Origin: Myxococcota bacterium | Lineage (GTDB): Bacteria > Myxococcota_A > UBA796 > UBA9615 > JAKLKC01 | Direction: 5' to 3' | Assembly: GCA_023150875.1 (NCBI GenBank) | Contig: JAKLKC010000035.1 | Location: forward strand, 1 to 64,000 | DNA length: 64,000 bases | Shown here: positions 19,911-29,351 of the stretch, in pieces | Numbering within the stretch: position 1 is the first letter of the stretch | Layout of the letters: every line of letters starts with the position of its first letter | Made by a program: the position numbers and the translations under genes | The notes under the pieces: generated by a model | What the model saw: only the letters and a program-made list of their open reading frames with translations | The model's database searches: none | What the model was told of the DNA's origin: nothing

Positions 19911-20471
19911 ATGGAAGAGGAGCGCGACCTCATCGCCCGGGCGACGGCAGGCGACGCCGGGGCCTACGCGGAGCTGGTGAAGCGACACCAGAGGCCGGTC
20001 TACGCCCTGGCGATGAGGATGCTGCGGGACCACGACGACGCCGACGACGTCGCCCAGAGGGCCTTCCTCCGGGCGTGGCAGAACCTCGCCGGCTTCGAGG
20101 GCCGGTGCGGCTTTCGGAGCTGGGTGTTCCGGATCTGCGTGAACCTGTGCCGCAACCACCACCGCGACCGCCGCCGATTCGTCGACGGGGCGCCCGCCTC
20201 GCGGGAGCCGAGCCAGGAGGCGGTGGGGTCGGATCGGCTGGAGCGAGAGGAGAGGATGGCGAGGATCCGGGCCGCGGTGGCGTCGCTGCCCGAGAAGCAG
20301 CGGATCACCGTCGAGCTGAGGGTGTACCAGTCCTTGCCGTTCCGCGAGATCGCGCTGGCGATGGAGACGACGGAGAACGCCGCGAAGGTGAACTTCCACT
20401 ACGCCGTGAAGAACCTCAGGGCTCGGGTGGGCCCGGCGACCGAACTGGAGCCGGTCGCGGGCCGGGGATGA
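19911..20471 (+). CDS. ECF RNA polymerase sigma factor
   Basis: 186 aa, standard ECF size. Region 2 covers about 10-80 ([37 protein letters not shown], and -10-recognition [16 protein letters not shown]). Region 4 covers about 125-180 ([20 protein letters not shown], then [15 protein letters not shown]). It directs RNA polymerase to stress or envelope promoters. Its stop overlaps the anti-sigma start in ATGA, so the two are coupled. The Spy/CpxP-like gene follows in the same unit, pointing to an envelope-stress or metal-stress response. Confidence 0.97.
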   Translation: MEEERDLIARATAGDAGAYAELVKRHQRPVYALAMRMLRDHDDADDVAQRAFLRAWQNLAGFEGRCGFRSWVFRICVNLCRNHHRDRRRFVDGAPASREPSQEAVGSDRLEREERMARIRAAVASLPEKQRITVELRVYQSLPFREIALAMETTENAAKVNFHYAVKNLRARVGPATELEPVAGRG

Positions 20472-21298
20472 CACGAATGGACCCAGGATGCGCGAAGACG
20501 CGGGAGGGCCTCATGGACCTCCTCTGCGGCGGGGGAGAGGAGGACGCGGCCCGGGAGGCCCGGCGACACCTCGCCACCTGCGGCGCCTGCCGGGCCGAGG
20601 CGGACGAGCTGGCCGACGTCCTGGCCCAGCTCGAAGGGGACGCGGAAGACGGCCCGCTGGGCGGCGGAGTCGCCGATCCCGGCCCGGAGTACTGGGAGGG
20701 GTTCGCCGCCCGGGTCGTCGCCCGGGGTGAGGGACTCGGCCTCGCCCGGCCCGCCGCCGAGCTTCCCGCCCGTCCGGCCCGGGATGGGGCCGCCGTGATC
20801 GCCCTGCGGTGGCCTCGGGATCCCCTCGGGTGGGCCCTCGCCGGGGGGGTGGCGGCGGCGGCGGCCTCCCTCTGGTTCGCCCTCCCGGGGGGAGGCGACG
20901 CCGGAGGGGTGGGGGATCCCGTCCCCGTGGCGGTGGAGGCCCCGGCCCGGCCGCCGCCGGAGCCGCCGGTGGGCGGGGAGGCCGCCGGCGAGCTCGATGA
21001 GTCCGATGGCCTGACCGACGAGGACCTCGTCCGCATCGAGCGGCGCGTCGCGGAGGTCATCCCCCCCGGGGAGCCCTTGCTCCCGCCGCCTCCCGCGCCC
21101 GATCCGGCCGACGCGGCGCCGTCCCCGGGCCCGGCGCCGGGCCGGGCCGCGGAGGGAGCCGCCGGACGCGGCCCGAAGGTCCGATCACCCTTCGTCGTCG
21201 AGGAGATCGCGGGAGGGGACGTGTACGACGCCCTGCAGGACCTCACCGAGGAGGAGATCGAACGGCTCCTCCACCGCCTCGAGGCGGAGCCGGGCTGA
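20468..21298 (+). CDS. membrane-anchored zinc-finger anti-sigma factor
   Basis: 276 aa. The N-terminal anti-sigma domain carries HLATCGACRAEAD (His-x3-Cys-x2-Cys, about residues 35-47), the ZAS zinc motif. One TM helix follows (LAGGVAAAAASLWFAL, about 121-140). The periplasmic part is Pro/Ala-rich and ends with a helical segment (ALQDLTEEEIERLLHRLEA). Family role: holds the cognate sigma inactive until an envelope signal triggers release or proteolysis. Start ATG at 20468 overlaps the sigma stop. Confidence 0.92.
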   Translation: MTRMDPGCAKTREGLMDLLCGGGEEDAAREARRHLATCGACRAEADELADVLAQLEGDAEDGPLGGGVADPGPEYWEGFAARVVARGEGLGLARPAAELPARPARDGAAVIALRWPRDPLGWALAGGVAAAAASLWFALPGGGDAGGVGDPVPVAVEAPARPPPEPPVGGEAAGELDESDGLTDEDLVRIERRVAEVIPPGEPLLPPPPAPDPADAAPSPGPAPGRAAEGAAGRGPKVRSPFVVEEIAGGDVYDALQDLTEEEIERLLHRLEAEPG

Positions 21299-21349
21299 GC
21301 GAGAACGCCGTGCCGAGGCCGGTACCCCCGGGCCTCGTCCGAGGAAGAC

Positions 21350-21982
21350 ATGAGGACTTCGATCCTGACCCCCTTCGCGGCCGCGGCCCTCGCCCTCGCC
21401 CTCGCCGCCCGCCCCGCGCCGCTGGCCGCCGGGACCCCCGAGTCCGGCGAGGCGTCCGCGGCCCCCGCCGGGAAGTACCCCCGGGAGCGCCTGCTGGAGC
21501 GGGTGGAGGTGGTGCGCACCCAGGCCATCCTCCGCGCCCTGGACCTGGAGGCCCCCCAGGCGGAGGGCCTCTTCCCGGTGCTCAACGCCTTCTCGGAGCG
21601 GCGGAAGGTGCTGACCGAGGAGCGCTGGGTCCTCAACCGCGAGGTGGCGGCCGCCCTGCGGGGGGAGCCGCCCGATCCCGCGCGGCTGGCGGGGATCATG
21701 GACCGGGTGGTCGCCAACAAGAGGGCGACCCTGGACGTCGAGATCGGGGAGTACGACGCCCTGAAGCGCCAGCTCGATCCCGTCCGCCTCGCCCGGTACT
21801 ACGACGCGAGCGTGCGGTTCGAGAAGCACATGCGGAAGCTCATCGGCGAGGTGAAGGTCAAGGGCGGCAAGCCGGGTGGAGGCGATGGCGCGGGGCGCCC
21901 CGGGAGGCCCCGGCCGGCGGGGGCAGGGCGGCAGGAGGCGGCCCCGGGGAGCGGCGGGCCCGCGCCGACCCCGGGGGAGTAG
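21350..21982 (+). CDS. Spy/CpxP-like periplasmic protein (heavy-metal-sensor type)
   Basis: 210 aa with a clear signal peptide (to about residue 27). The helical core, about 42-160, contains ERVEVVRTQAILRALDLEAP, NAFSERRKVLTEERWVLNR and LAGIMDRVVANKRATLDVEI. This all-alpha, charged periplasmic pattern resembles Spy/CpxP/ZraP proteins that follow sigma/anti-sigma pairs. The C-terminal 40 residues are Gly/Pro-rich and disordered. Likely a periplasmic chaperone or sensor feeding the anti-sigma factor. The LTxxQ motif of true CpxP is not obvious, so the family call is tentative. It is 51 bp downstream of the anti-sigma gene. Confidence 0.82.
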   Translation: MRTSILTPFAAAALALALAARPAPLAAGTPESGEASAAPAGKYPRERLLERVEVVRTQAILRALDLEAPQAEGLFPVLNAFSERRKVLTEERWVLNREVAAALRGEPPDPARLAGIMDRVVANKRATLDVEIGEYDALKRQLDPVRLARYYDASVRFEKHMRKLIGEVKVKGGKPGGGDGAGRPGRPRPAGAGRQEAAPGSGGPAPTPGE

Positions 21983-22003
21983 ACCCCCGGCCCCGCCGGG
22001 GTC
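21982..22003. terminator. hairpin between convergent genes
   Basis: GACCCC-C-GGC and GCC-GGGGTC pair around a CCC loop, with one bulged C. The stem sits exactly between the stop codons of the plus-strand Spy-like gene and the minus-strand transporter gene, so it could end transcription from both sides. There is no T-tract. Confidence 0.45.
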
Positions 22004-23888
22004 AGTGTCCGCCGCCCCCGCCCCGGTTGGGCGCGGCGTTCCAGATCCTCAGGCAGAGCACCGTGCCGACCACCGCGAAGGGGATGAGGAAGAGGGGCCA
22101 CCAGGTCCAGCTCTCGGTGGTGAGCTTGCCCAGCGCGTAGGCCTGGAGGCCGGAGCCCAGGTACACGAAGCCGTCGATGATGCCCACCGCCGTCGCCGCC
22201 GCCCGCCGGCCGCCGAAGTCCATGGTGGCGGTGCCCGACAGAAGGCCGTGGGTGCCGATCACGCACAGGCTCATCAGGAACGCCAGCAGGCCCAGCGCGA
22301 CGGGGGTGAGGGTGAGCTTCGGGCCGGCGGGGAGGGTCCGCGTGTCGCCGGCGGTCATCACCGGCCGGGGATCCTCGATCCGGAGCGCCAGCTCCTGCCC
22401 GTCCCTCACGACCCGGGCCTCGATGACCCCCGTGGAGACCGGCAGGTCGCTCCCGTCCACCTTCGGCCCGGTGCTGCACGTGCACGCCTCGGCGTCCCAC
22501 CGCGGCGCCGCGGCGCGGCCCTCGAAGCGCTTCGCCACCGCGCAGCGGGCGGGGATGCAGGCCACGGCGCGGGAGACCTCGGACCAGTCCCCCGGCGTCG
22601 GCACCCCGGCGATGGACACGATCCGATCCCCCACCTTCAGGGCCCCGTCCTCGCCCTTGACCCACCCCACCTCGGCGCGGGTGCCCCCGAGGGAGAAGGC
22701 CATCAGCACCGTGCACACCGCCAGGAGGGCGTAGAGGCCCCCCGCCGCCGGGGCGCGCCGGGACTGGAAGAAGATGTCGCTGACGTAGCCGGCGACGTTG
22801 CCGCCGATGACCCCGGCCACGAAGAGCAGGCCCCCCCAGCCCCCTTGCAGGAAGGGGCCGAGGGCGCACAGCGCGCCGGAGATGGCGTAGACCGCCCGGC
22901 GCCGCCCCACCGCCCGGGAGGCGAGCCAGAAGAAGCCGGTGGCCACCGCGAACGCGGCCGCCACCGCCCAGGGCCAGGTCCACTCGCCCCGGACCAGCGG
23001 GTGGGACGAGGGCAGGACCCACACCTCCTTCACGTAGATGGGGACCCACTGCATGATCCCCTGGCGGAGGACGCCGGTGCAGAACTCGATGAGGGCGATG
23101 GTGAGGATCACGGGGTGGGTGAAGATCCGCTTCATCACCTCGAAGGTCCCCGCCGGGGCGCCCGAGCGCCCGGAGTCGGCGTCGCCGGTGTCGAAGTCCT
23201 GGTGTCCGGCCTCGCTCGGGCGGTCCCGGAGCACGAAGAACTCGATGACACCGATGATCCCCAGGAGCAGCGCGGGGGCGTAGAAGACGACCCAGGTCGG
23301 CTGCTCCCCCGAGCCTCCCCGCTTCGCCCAGTCCAGGATCCAGGCGTTGCCGGTGTAGGCGAAGAAGATCCCCGACGAGATCATCGTGCCGAAGATCCCC
23401 GAGAAGCCGCCCCTCTCGCGCACGTGGAACCACGAGGCGTTGACCTTCACGATGGCGACGGCCGCGAACGACTGGAAGTACATGTTCACGCCGTACAGCA
23501 CGCTCATCCAAAGGCGCACGTCCACCGCGCCGGGATCGGCGCTGCGCAGCATGTCCTGGATGAACACGCCCATCGCCAGGTTGGCGAGGGTGGACCCGAC
23601 CAGGCTGATCAGCATCGCCTTGCGGCCGCCGATCCGGTCGGTCACGGGGCCGTTGAGCAGGAACGAACAACCGTAGACCCACGTCCCCACGGCGAAGATC
23701 AGCCCGAAGTCCTCCTTGGTCATCAGGTCGCCCAGGGAGGTCTTGGCGACGGTCAGGTTGTACCTGCCCATGTACAGGAAGGCGTAGGCGAGCCCCAGCG
23801 GGAACCAGTTGAGGAACCTCCGGGTGCGGAACGCGGCGGCGTGGCGCGGCGGCGAGGAGGGGTGGGCGGCGGGGGTCGCGGTGCTCAT
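22002..23888 (-). CDS. MFS organophosphate:phosphate antiporter-family transporter with PDZ-like periplasmic insertion
   Basis: 628 aa, about 180 longer than GlpT/UhpT. TM1 FLNWFPLGLAYAFLYMGRYN and TM2 followed by VTDRIGGRKAML match the OPA branch of MFS. The second half has GGNVAGYVSDIFFQSRR, then helix AAGGLYALLAVCTVLMAFSL. Residues about 400-520 are a hydrophilic insertion opening GWVKGEDGALKVGDRIVSIA, the PDZ signature (LKVGDRIVSIAG). It contains four Cys (two in CIPARC, two in CTC). The protein then returns to membrane helices (LLAFLMSLCVIGTHGLLSG, ending in WWPLFLIPFAVVGTVLCL). By helix count the insertion lies between canonical TM9 and TM10, on the periplasmic side. Two extra helices appear between TM7 and TM8. 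The substrate is unknown; OPA members exchange phosphorylated metabolites for phosphate. Confidence 0.93.
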   Translation of the reverse strand: MSTATPAAHPSSPPRHAAAFRTRRFLNWFPLGLAYAFLYMGRYNLTVAKTSLGDLMTKEDFGLIFAVGTWVYGCSFLLNGPVTDRIGGRKAMLISLVGSTLANLAMGVFIQDMLRSADPGAVDVRLWMSVLYGVNMYFQSFAAVAIVKVNASWFHVRERGGFSGIFGTMISSGIFFAYTGNAWILDWAKRGGSGEQPTWVVFYAPALLLGIIGVIEFFVLRDRPSEAGHQDFDTGDADSGRSGAPAGTFEVMKRIFTHPVILTIALIEFCTGVLRQGIMQWVPIYVKEVWVLPSSHPLVRGEWTWPWAVAAAFAVATGFFWLASRAVGRRRAVYAISGALCALGPFLQGGWGGLLFVAGVIGGNVAGYVSDIFFQSRRAPAAGGLYALLAVCTVLMAFSLGGTRAEVGWVKGEDGALKVGDRIVSIAGVPTPGDWSEVSRAVACIPARCAVAKRFEGRAAAPRWDAEACTCSTGPKVDGSDLPVSTGVIEARVVRDGQELALRIEDPRPVMTAGDTRTLPAGPKLTLTPVALGLLAFLMSLCVIGTHGLLSGTATMDFGGRRAAATAVGIIDGFVYLGSGLQAYALGKLTTESWTWWPLFLIPFAVVGTVLCLRIWNAAPNRGGGGGH

Positions 23889-23948
23889 CGGGGTCCCGAG
23901 TGGAGGGTTCCGGCCCGGGGGGGCCGCCCCGGGGCCCCGGGGGCGCCG

Positions 23949-23976
23949 ATTGTACCGCGCCGGCGCGGCCTTTCCA
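23949..23976 (-). promoter_or_regulatory. sigma70-like promoter of the PDZ-MFS transporter
   Basis: TGGAAA (23976-23971), 16-bp spacer, TACAAT (23954-23949) on the minus strand. The -10 matches the consensus at five of six bases. Leader of about 55 nt to the ATG at 23888. Confidence 0.55.
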
Positions 23977-24147
23977 GGACGCTCGCGCTGGGGATCCCCG
24001 ATCCGAGGCCCGGACAGCCTCGGTCCACCCCACGGACGCGGAGACGCCGCGGACCCGTCCGGGGACCGTCACCCGCGCGTCACGAATGGCCTCTCGCCGC
24101 TCCGATGCCGGCCCCCCCGGGGCCGTTCGCGGCGGGGGGGCGGGGTG

Positions 24148-24156
24148 TGATACAAC
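24148..24156 (+). promoter_or_regulatory. extended -10 promoter of the discoidin-like gene
   Basis: TGATACAAC is a TGn-extended -10 (TACAAC). A TTCGCG at 24126-24131 lies 19 bp upstream as a poor -35. The leader to the ATG at 24219 would be about 55 nt. Confidence 0.4.
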
Positions 24157-24218
24157 CGCGATCCCCTCGCGCGCGTTCCCTCCTCGGGGCCGCGCCCTTC
24201 CCGGCTGGTGGAGGCCCG

Positions 24219-25196
24219 ATGTCCCCGAAGTTCACCCTGGCCTGCGCGTCCGCCCTGCTCGTCGCCCTCGCGGTGCCCTCGGGCGATGCCGGCGCGGCGG
24301 TGGAGGCGAAGTCCTACTACAGGGACCCCCTGAAGGAGGAGTACACGTTCGCCCCCTCCAGGGCGGCGGACGGCGACCCCGAGACCGGGTGGATCGAGGG
24401 CCAGGAGGGCGACGGCGCCGGGGAGTGGCTGCAGCTCGACGTCCCCAAGGGGGAGATCGTCAAGCTCCAGGTCCAGACCGGCATCGGCAAGGACGCGGCC
24501 ACGGCCGCGAGGTACGGGCGGGTGAAGGACGCCACCATCGAGCTCTTCTCGATGGACGACGACCAGAAGCTGGTGCCCATCAAGCAGATCCCCTTCACCT
24601 TCCAGGACGTCCCCGGCCTCCAGGAGATCCCCATCGGCGGTCCGGTGAAGGTCGGCTCGGACCTGTGGGGCGGGAAGATCAGGCTGACCATCCGCAGCAG
24701 CTACAAGGGGACCGACTTCGACAGCAACGTCGCGGTGGGGGACGTCCTGGCGACGTTCAAGGAGGACACCGCGCCGACCATGGTGCTCGACGCCAGCGGC
24801 GACGGCCCCGGCGGCTCCCGGGACGCCCTGGTGGACGAGGACGAGAAGACCGCGTGGATCGCCGACGGCGGGGTCGGCCAGTGGATCGAGGTCGAGGCGG
24901 CGGACTGGGCGATCAGCGGCGTCGGGCTGGTGCCGGGCAACAACAAGAGCCCCGCGACCTGGAAGGCGAACGCCCGGGTCAAGGACGTGGAGATCACCGT
25001 CAACGGCGTCGGCCAGCTCCACACCTTCGCGGACAAGCCGGTGATGCAGTGGGTGGCCTTCCCCCCCAAGGGGGGCACCAACGGCGGCCACTACGGCGGA
25101 GTGAAGATCGAGATCAAGTCGGTCTACCCGGGCACCGAGAACCAGAGCGCGGCGATCTCCGAGGTGCAGATCCGGGCGATCTCGTTCGGAGGCTGA
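24219..25196 (+). CDS. exported protein with two discoidin-like (F5/8 C / NADase-type glycan-binding) domains
   Basis: 325 aa; the ATG follows GGAGGCCCG. Signal peptide MSPKFTLACASALLVALAVP to about residue 25. Two repeats share a pattern: (a) SRAADGDPETGWIEG then GEWLQLDVPKGEIVKLQVQT (about 45-90); (b) DALVDEDEKTAWIADG then GQWIEVEAADWAISGVGLV (about 205-245). The D-x-DxxTxWIxG signature with the following WI/LEL strand is the discoidin-like, NADase-type glycan-binding fold. Predicted to bind sugars at the cell surface or in the periplasm. It has no catalytic domain and stands alone, divergent from the transporter. Confidence 0.88.
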   Translation: MSPKFTLACASALLVALAVPSGDAGAAVEAKSYYRDPLKEEYTFAPSRAADGDPETGWIEGQEGDGAGEWLQLDVPKGEIVKLQVQTGIGKDAATAARYGRVKDATIELFSMDDDQKLVPIKQIPFTFQDVPGLQEIPIGGPVKVGSDLWGGKIRLTIRSSYKGTDFDSNVAVGDVLATFKEDTAPTMVLDASGDGPGGSRDALVDEDEKTAWIADGGVGQWIEVEAADWAISGVGLVPGNNKSPATWKANARVKDVEITVNGVGQLHTFADKPVMQWVAFPPKGGTNGGHYGGVKIEIKSVYPGTENQSAAISEVQIRAISFGG

Positions 25197-25214
25197 CGGG
25201 CCTGGTGGAGCGGC

Positions 25215-25240
25215 GGGGCGGGAGCGCCCCGGGGGCCCCC
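25215..25240. terminator. GC hairpin between convergent genes
   Basis: GGGGCG-GGAG-CGCCCC (25215-25230) is followed at once by the palindrome GGGGGCCCCC (25231-25240), in the 58-bp gap between the discoidin-like gene and the convergent beta-barrel gene. Confidence 0.35.
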
Positions 25241-25254
25241 CCCCGCCCGCGCCG

Positions 25255-26025
25255 TCACAGGTAGAAGTGCAGCATGCCGGTGGCGGTCAGCCCCACCGGG
25301 GCCAGGCCGCCCTCGCCCCAGCCGGTGGGGGTGAGGTAGCCCACCACCCGGGCGTCCACGTCCAGCTCCACCCGGGGGCCAAGGCTGACGCGGACACCGA
25401 GGCCGGCGTGGGGTCCGACGGCGACGCCCCGGAGCTCCGCGCCCCCGATCCCCGTCAGGTCCGCCTGGAAGACGTCCGCCGTGACCCCGACCGCCGCCAC
25501 GAGGCCGACCGGGATGAAGGCGGGGGTGTGGAAGGTGAGGGAGCCCTGGATGGGCACCTGCACGCGCTGGGTCATGGGGTCCATGTCGCCGTGGAAGCCC
25601 ACCCGGAGCTCGGTGCCGACGTACTCCACGAAGCGGTAGCGCAGGTCGAGGAGCAGCCCGGGATCGGCGAAGCCCTCCCCGTGGCCGGCCAGGCCCATCA
25701 GGGCCCCGCCCCCCACGCCCAGGCTGGCGCGGCGGGCGCGCACCCTGGACTTCGGGACCTCGACCTCCAGGTCGCGGCCGTGGTCGTCGCGGCTCACGTA
25801 GTAGTAGGTCCCGCCGCGGACGTAGATCCGGGGGAAGAGCACGACCCCGCGCCGCACCACCCGGGGGCGCGACTTCGCCCGCCGGTGGGCCTCTTGGCGC
25901 ACCTCCGGCCCCTCCCGGAGCTCGGGGTGGGGAGAGACCGCCTCGGCGGCGCGGGCCGGCGCGGAGGTGACGAGACCGGCGGCGACCAGGGCGGCGGTGG
26001 CGAGGCTGCGGGCGAAGCGGACCAT
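25255..26025 (-). CDS. outer-membrane beta-barrel-like protein
   Basis: 256 aa. ATG preceded by GGAGGATGTGCC. Signal peptide to about residue 26 (ARAAEAV). A basic segment (RRAKSRPRVVRRGVV) precedes GGTYYYVS. The C-terminal two-thirds show alternating hydrophobic strands (GALMGLAGHGEGFADPGLLL, GTELRVGFHG, GPHAGLGVRVSLGPRVELDV) and the protein ends in LHFYL, a terminal aromatic as in barrel proteins. Probably an 8-10-strand outer-membrane protein of unknown role. Confidence 0.8.
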   Translation of the reverse strand: MVRFARSLATAALVAAGLVTSAPARAAEAVSPHPELREGPEVRQEAHRRAKSRPRVVRRGVVLFPRIYVRGGTYYYVSRDDHGRDLEVEVPKSRVRARRASLGVGGGALMGLAGHGEGFADPGLLLDLRYRFVEYVGTELRVGFHGDMDPMTQRVQVPIQGSLTFHTPAFIPVGLVAAVGVTADVFQADLTGIGGAELRGVAVGPHAGLGVRVSLGPRVELDVDARVVGYLTPTGWGEGGLAPVGLTATGMLHFYL

Positions 26026-26117
26026 GGCACATCCTCCTTCGGGGCGGGTCGGGATCGGGATGCCGGCCCCCCGGGATCGTGATCGTCGTCGATGTCCGCC
26101 CAGCGGCGGACCCGGCC

Positions 26118-26123
26118 AGTATA
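26118..26123 (-). promoter_or_regulatory. -10 hexamer TATACT of the beta-barrel gene
   Basis: TATACT on the minus strand, five of six to consensus, about 92 nt upstream of the ATG at 26025. The -35 is weak (TGAATC with an 18-bp spacer). The 234-bp divergent gap 26026-26259 holds nothing else clear. Confidence 0.4.
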
Positions 26124-26259
26124 CGGACGCGCATCGAAAGGGATTCACCGCCGGGGCCGGCGCTGGCCGCCGCGCCCCCCTGGCGCCGGCACGGCCCCGT
26201 GGTGTACCGTCTCGCCGCACGTGACGCCGGGCGCGAGAGCTCAGGGGGAGCCCACTGCG

Positions 26260-26820
26260 ATGCCGTGCGCGCGGTCCGGAACCCGCTTCCATCCCGTCTT
26301 CGTCCCGCTCGTGGCGATCTGGGCCTGCGGCGAAGCTGGGGATCCGCCCGAGAACGTGGGCGGGACCGGCCTCGACGGCGACCTTCCGCCGCTGGTGGTC
26401 AACGAGTTCATGGCCTCCAACGAGTCCACCGTCCTCGACGAGGCGGGCGACTCCGCGGACTGGATCGAGGTCCACAACCTCGGCGGGAGCGAGGTGGACC
26501 TTTCGGGCTTCCACCTGAGCGACGACCTCGACGAGCCGACGAAGTGGGCGTTCCCGGATGGCACGGTCCTGGCGCCCGGCGGCTTCCTGCTCGTGTGGGC
26601 CGACGACGACACCGGGGACGGTCCCCTGCACGCCCCGTACAAGCTCGACGCCGACGGAGAGGAGATCGGGCTGTTCGGGCGGGCCGAGGACGGCGCGCCG
26701 GCCATCGACACCCTGGTCTTCGAGCCCCAGGCGACGGACGTGTCCATGGCGCGAATGCCGGACGGGTCCGGGACGTGGGTGGCCGACACCAGCCCCACCC
26801 CCGGGGCGAGCAACGGGTGA
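26260..26820 (+). CDS. lipoprotein with lamin-tail domain
   Basis: 186 aa. Lipoprotein signal ends in VAIWACG (Cys about 23). The lamin-tail (LTD) fold occupies about 45-175: LVVNEFMASNEST, DWIEVHNLGGSEVDLSGFHL, KWAFPDGTVLAPGGFLLVWAD, SMARMPDGSGTWV. LTD is an Ig-like domain found in secreted bacterial proteins, often with nucleases or CotH. The stop overlaps the next gene (GTGA), so it is coupled to the CotH protein and probably works with it at the surface. Confidence 0.9.
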   Translation: MPCARSGTRFHPVFVPLVAIWACGEAGDPPENVGGTGLDGDLPPLVVNEFMASNESTVLDEAGDSADWIEVHNLGGSEVDLSGFHLSDDLDEPTKWAFPDGTVLAPGGFLLVWADDDTGDGPLHAPYKLDADGEEIGLFGRAEDGAPAIDTLVFEPQATDVSMARMPDGSGTWVADTSPTPGASNG

Positions 26821-28055
26821 GGGCGGGCTCCCGCCGGATCGGCCCGGCGCTCCGGGTGGTCCTGGCCCTGGGGGTGTCCGCGGGGCTTGGGTGTGGCGTG
26901 TCCCTCGGCGGCGTCGATGGCGGCGATCCCCCCGGACTGCCCGCCCCGGAGGACGTGGGGGGGAGCGCGGGTGTCGATCCCACCGCGGACCTCCTGGAGG
27001 CGGGGGAGCTCCTCCGCATCGACATCCACCTCCCCGAGATCAGCCTGCTCTCCCTGGAGGATGACCCCTTCGAGTGGGTGCCGGGGGCCGTCGGCTTCCG
27101 GGGGGAGTACGTCCGGGACGTCGCCGTCCGCCTCAAGGGCAACACCTCGTTCCGGACCCTGGACCAGAAGGCCGCCTTCCGCTTGAGCTTCGACCACTAC
27201 GCCCAGGATCGGGGCTTCCACGGCCTGGAGGGGCTCGCCCTCAACAACCTCGCCTCGGACCCGACCTTCCTCCGCGAAGCGGTCGTCGCGCCCCTCTACC
27301 GGGCGGCGGGCGTTCCGGCCTCCCGGACCTCCTTCGCCGAGGTCTATGTCAACAACGAGCTGTACGGCCTGTACGTCGTCGTCGAGCCCCTGGACGATCC
27401 CTTCATCCGGCGGTGGTTCGCCGATGACGGCGGGAACCTCTACGAGCCCATGCGGGGGGTCGACCTGTGGTCGTTTGCCGCGGGGCTCTTCGAGCTCCAG
27501 GAGGCGGGGGAGCCCGAGGACCGCGCGGACCTCTATCGGCTGATCGAGGTGATCGAGACGGTCCCGGACCCGGTGTTCCACGGCGCCGTGGCGGAGGTCC
27601 TGGACCTCGGCGCGTTCGTGTCCCTGGCCGCGGTGGAGGCGTGGGCGGGCCAGTGGGACGGCTACGCCTTCAACGCCAACAACTACGCGCTGTACTCCGG
27701 GCCGGAGTCGGGTCGCTTCACGGTGCTGCCGTGGAGCCCCGACGCCGCCTTTAGCCGCGACGTCGATCCCTTCGCCCCCCGGGGGGTGCTGGGAGTCCGG
27801 TGCGTCGCCAGCCCGGAGTGCCTGGAGGAGTACCGGGACCGCCTGGGCGAGGTGGGCGCGCTGTGGGCGGACCTTGACCTGCCCTCCCGGGTGGAGGCGG
27901 CCTACGCCCTCGTCCGGGACGCGGTCGCCCGGGATCCCCGGCGGGAGTGGGATCTGGAGGAGTTCGAGGCCGCCGTGGCCGACCTCCGGGCCTTCGTCGC
28001 GGGCCGCCCTGCCGCGATGGAGGCCGCCCTGGGGGCCCGGCGGACAGACCGCTGA
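26817..28055 (+). CDS. CotH-family (spore-coat-type kinase-like) lipoprotein
   Basis: 412 aa. The GTG start overlaps the LTD gene stop. The signal ends in SAGLGCG (lipobox). The CotH domain spans about 60-390: RIDIHLPE, VRDVAVRLKGNTSFR, AAFRLSFDHYAQ, LNNLASDPTFLREAVV, FAEVYVNNELYGLYVVVE, GNLYEP, AFNANNYALYSGPESGRFTV. CotH proteins are atypical protein kinases in Bacillus and surface or invasin proteins elsewhere. In Gram-negatives their role is not settled. The gene ends 7 bp before the convergent MopE-type gene. Confidence 0.9.
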   Translation: MRAGSRRIGPALRVVLALGVSAGLGCGVSLGGVDGGDPPGLPAPEDVGGSAGVDPTADLLEAGELLRIDIHLPEISLLSLEDDPFEWVPGAVGFRGEYVRDVAVRLKGNTSFRTLDQKAAFRLSFDHYAQDRGFHGLEGLALNNLASDPTFLREAVVAPLYRAAGVPASRTSFAEVYVNNELYGLYVVVEPLDDPFIRRWFADDGGNLYEPMRGVDLWSFAAGLFELQEAGEPEDRADLYRLIEVIETVPDPVFHGAVAEVLDLGAFVSLAAVEAWAGQWDGYAFNANNYALYSGPESGRFTVLPWSPDAAFSRDVDPFAPRGVLGVRCVASPECLEEYRDRLGEVGALWADLDLPSRVEAAYALVRDAVARDPRREWDLEEFEAAVADLRAFVAGRPAAMEAALGARRTDR

Positions 28056-28062
28056 CCCACCC

Positions 28063-29313
<1,251 letters not shown>

Positions 29314-29351
29314 CGGTCCCCCTCCCAGGACGCCCGTGCCCGGGCCTCGTT

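Larger units (their letters stand above)
23889..24218. other. 330-bp divergent intergenic region
   Basis: It lies between the minus-strand transporter and the plus-strand discoidin-like gene. It holds a promoter for each (23949-23976 minus; 24148-24156 plus). I see no small ORF or RNA in it. Confidence 0.6.
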
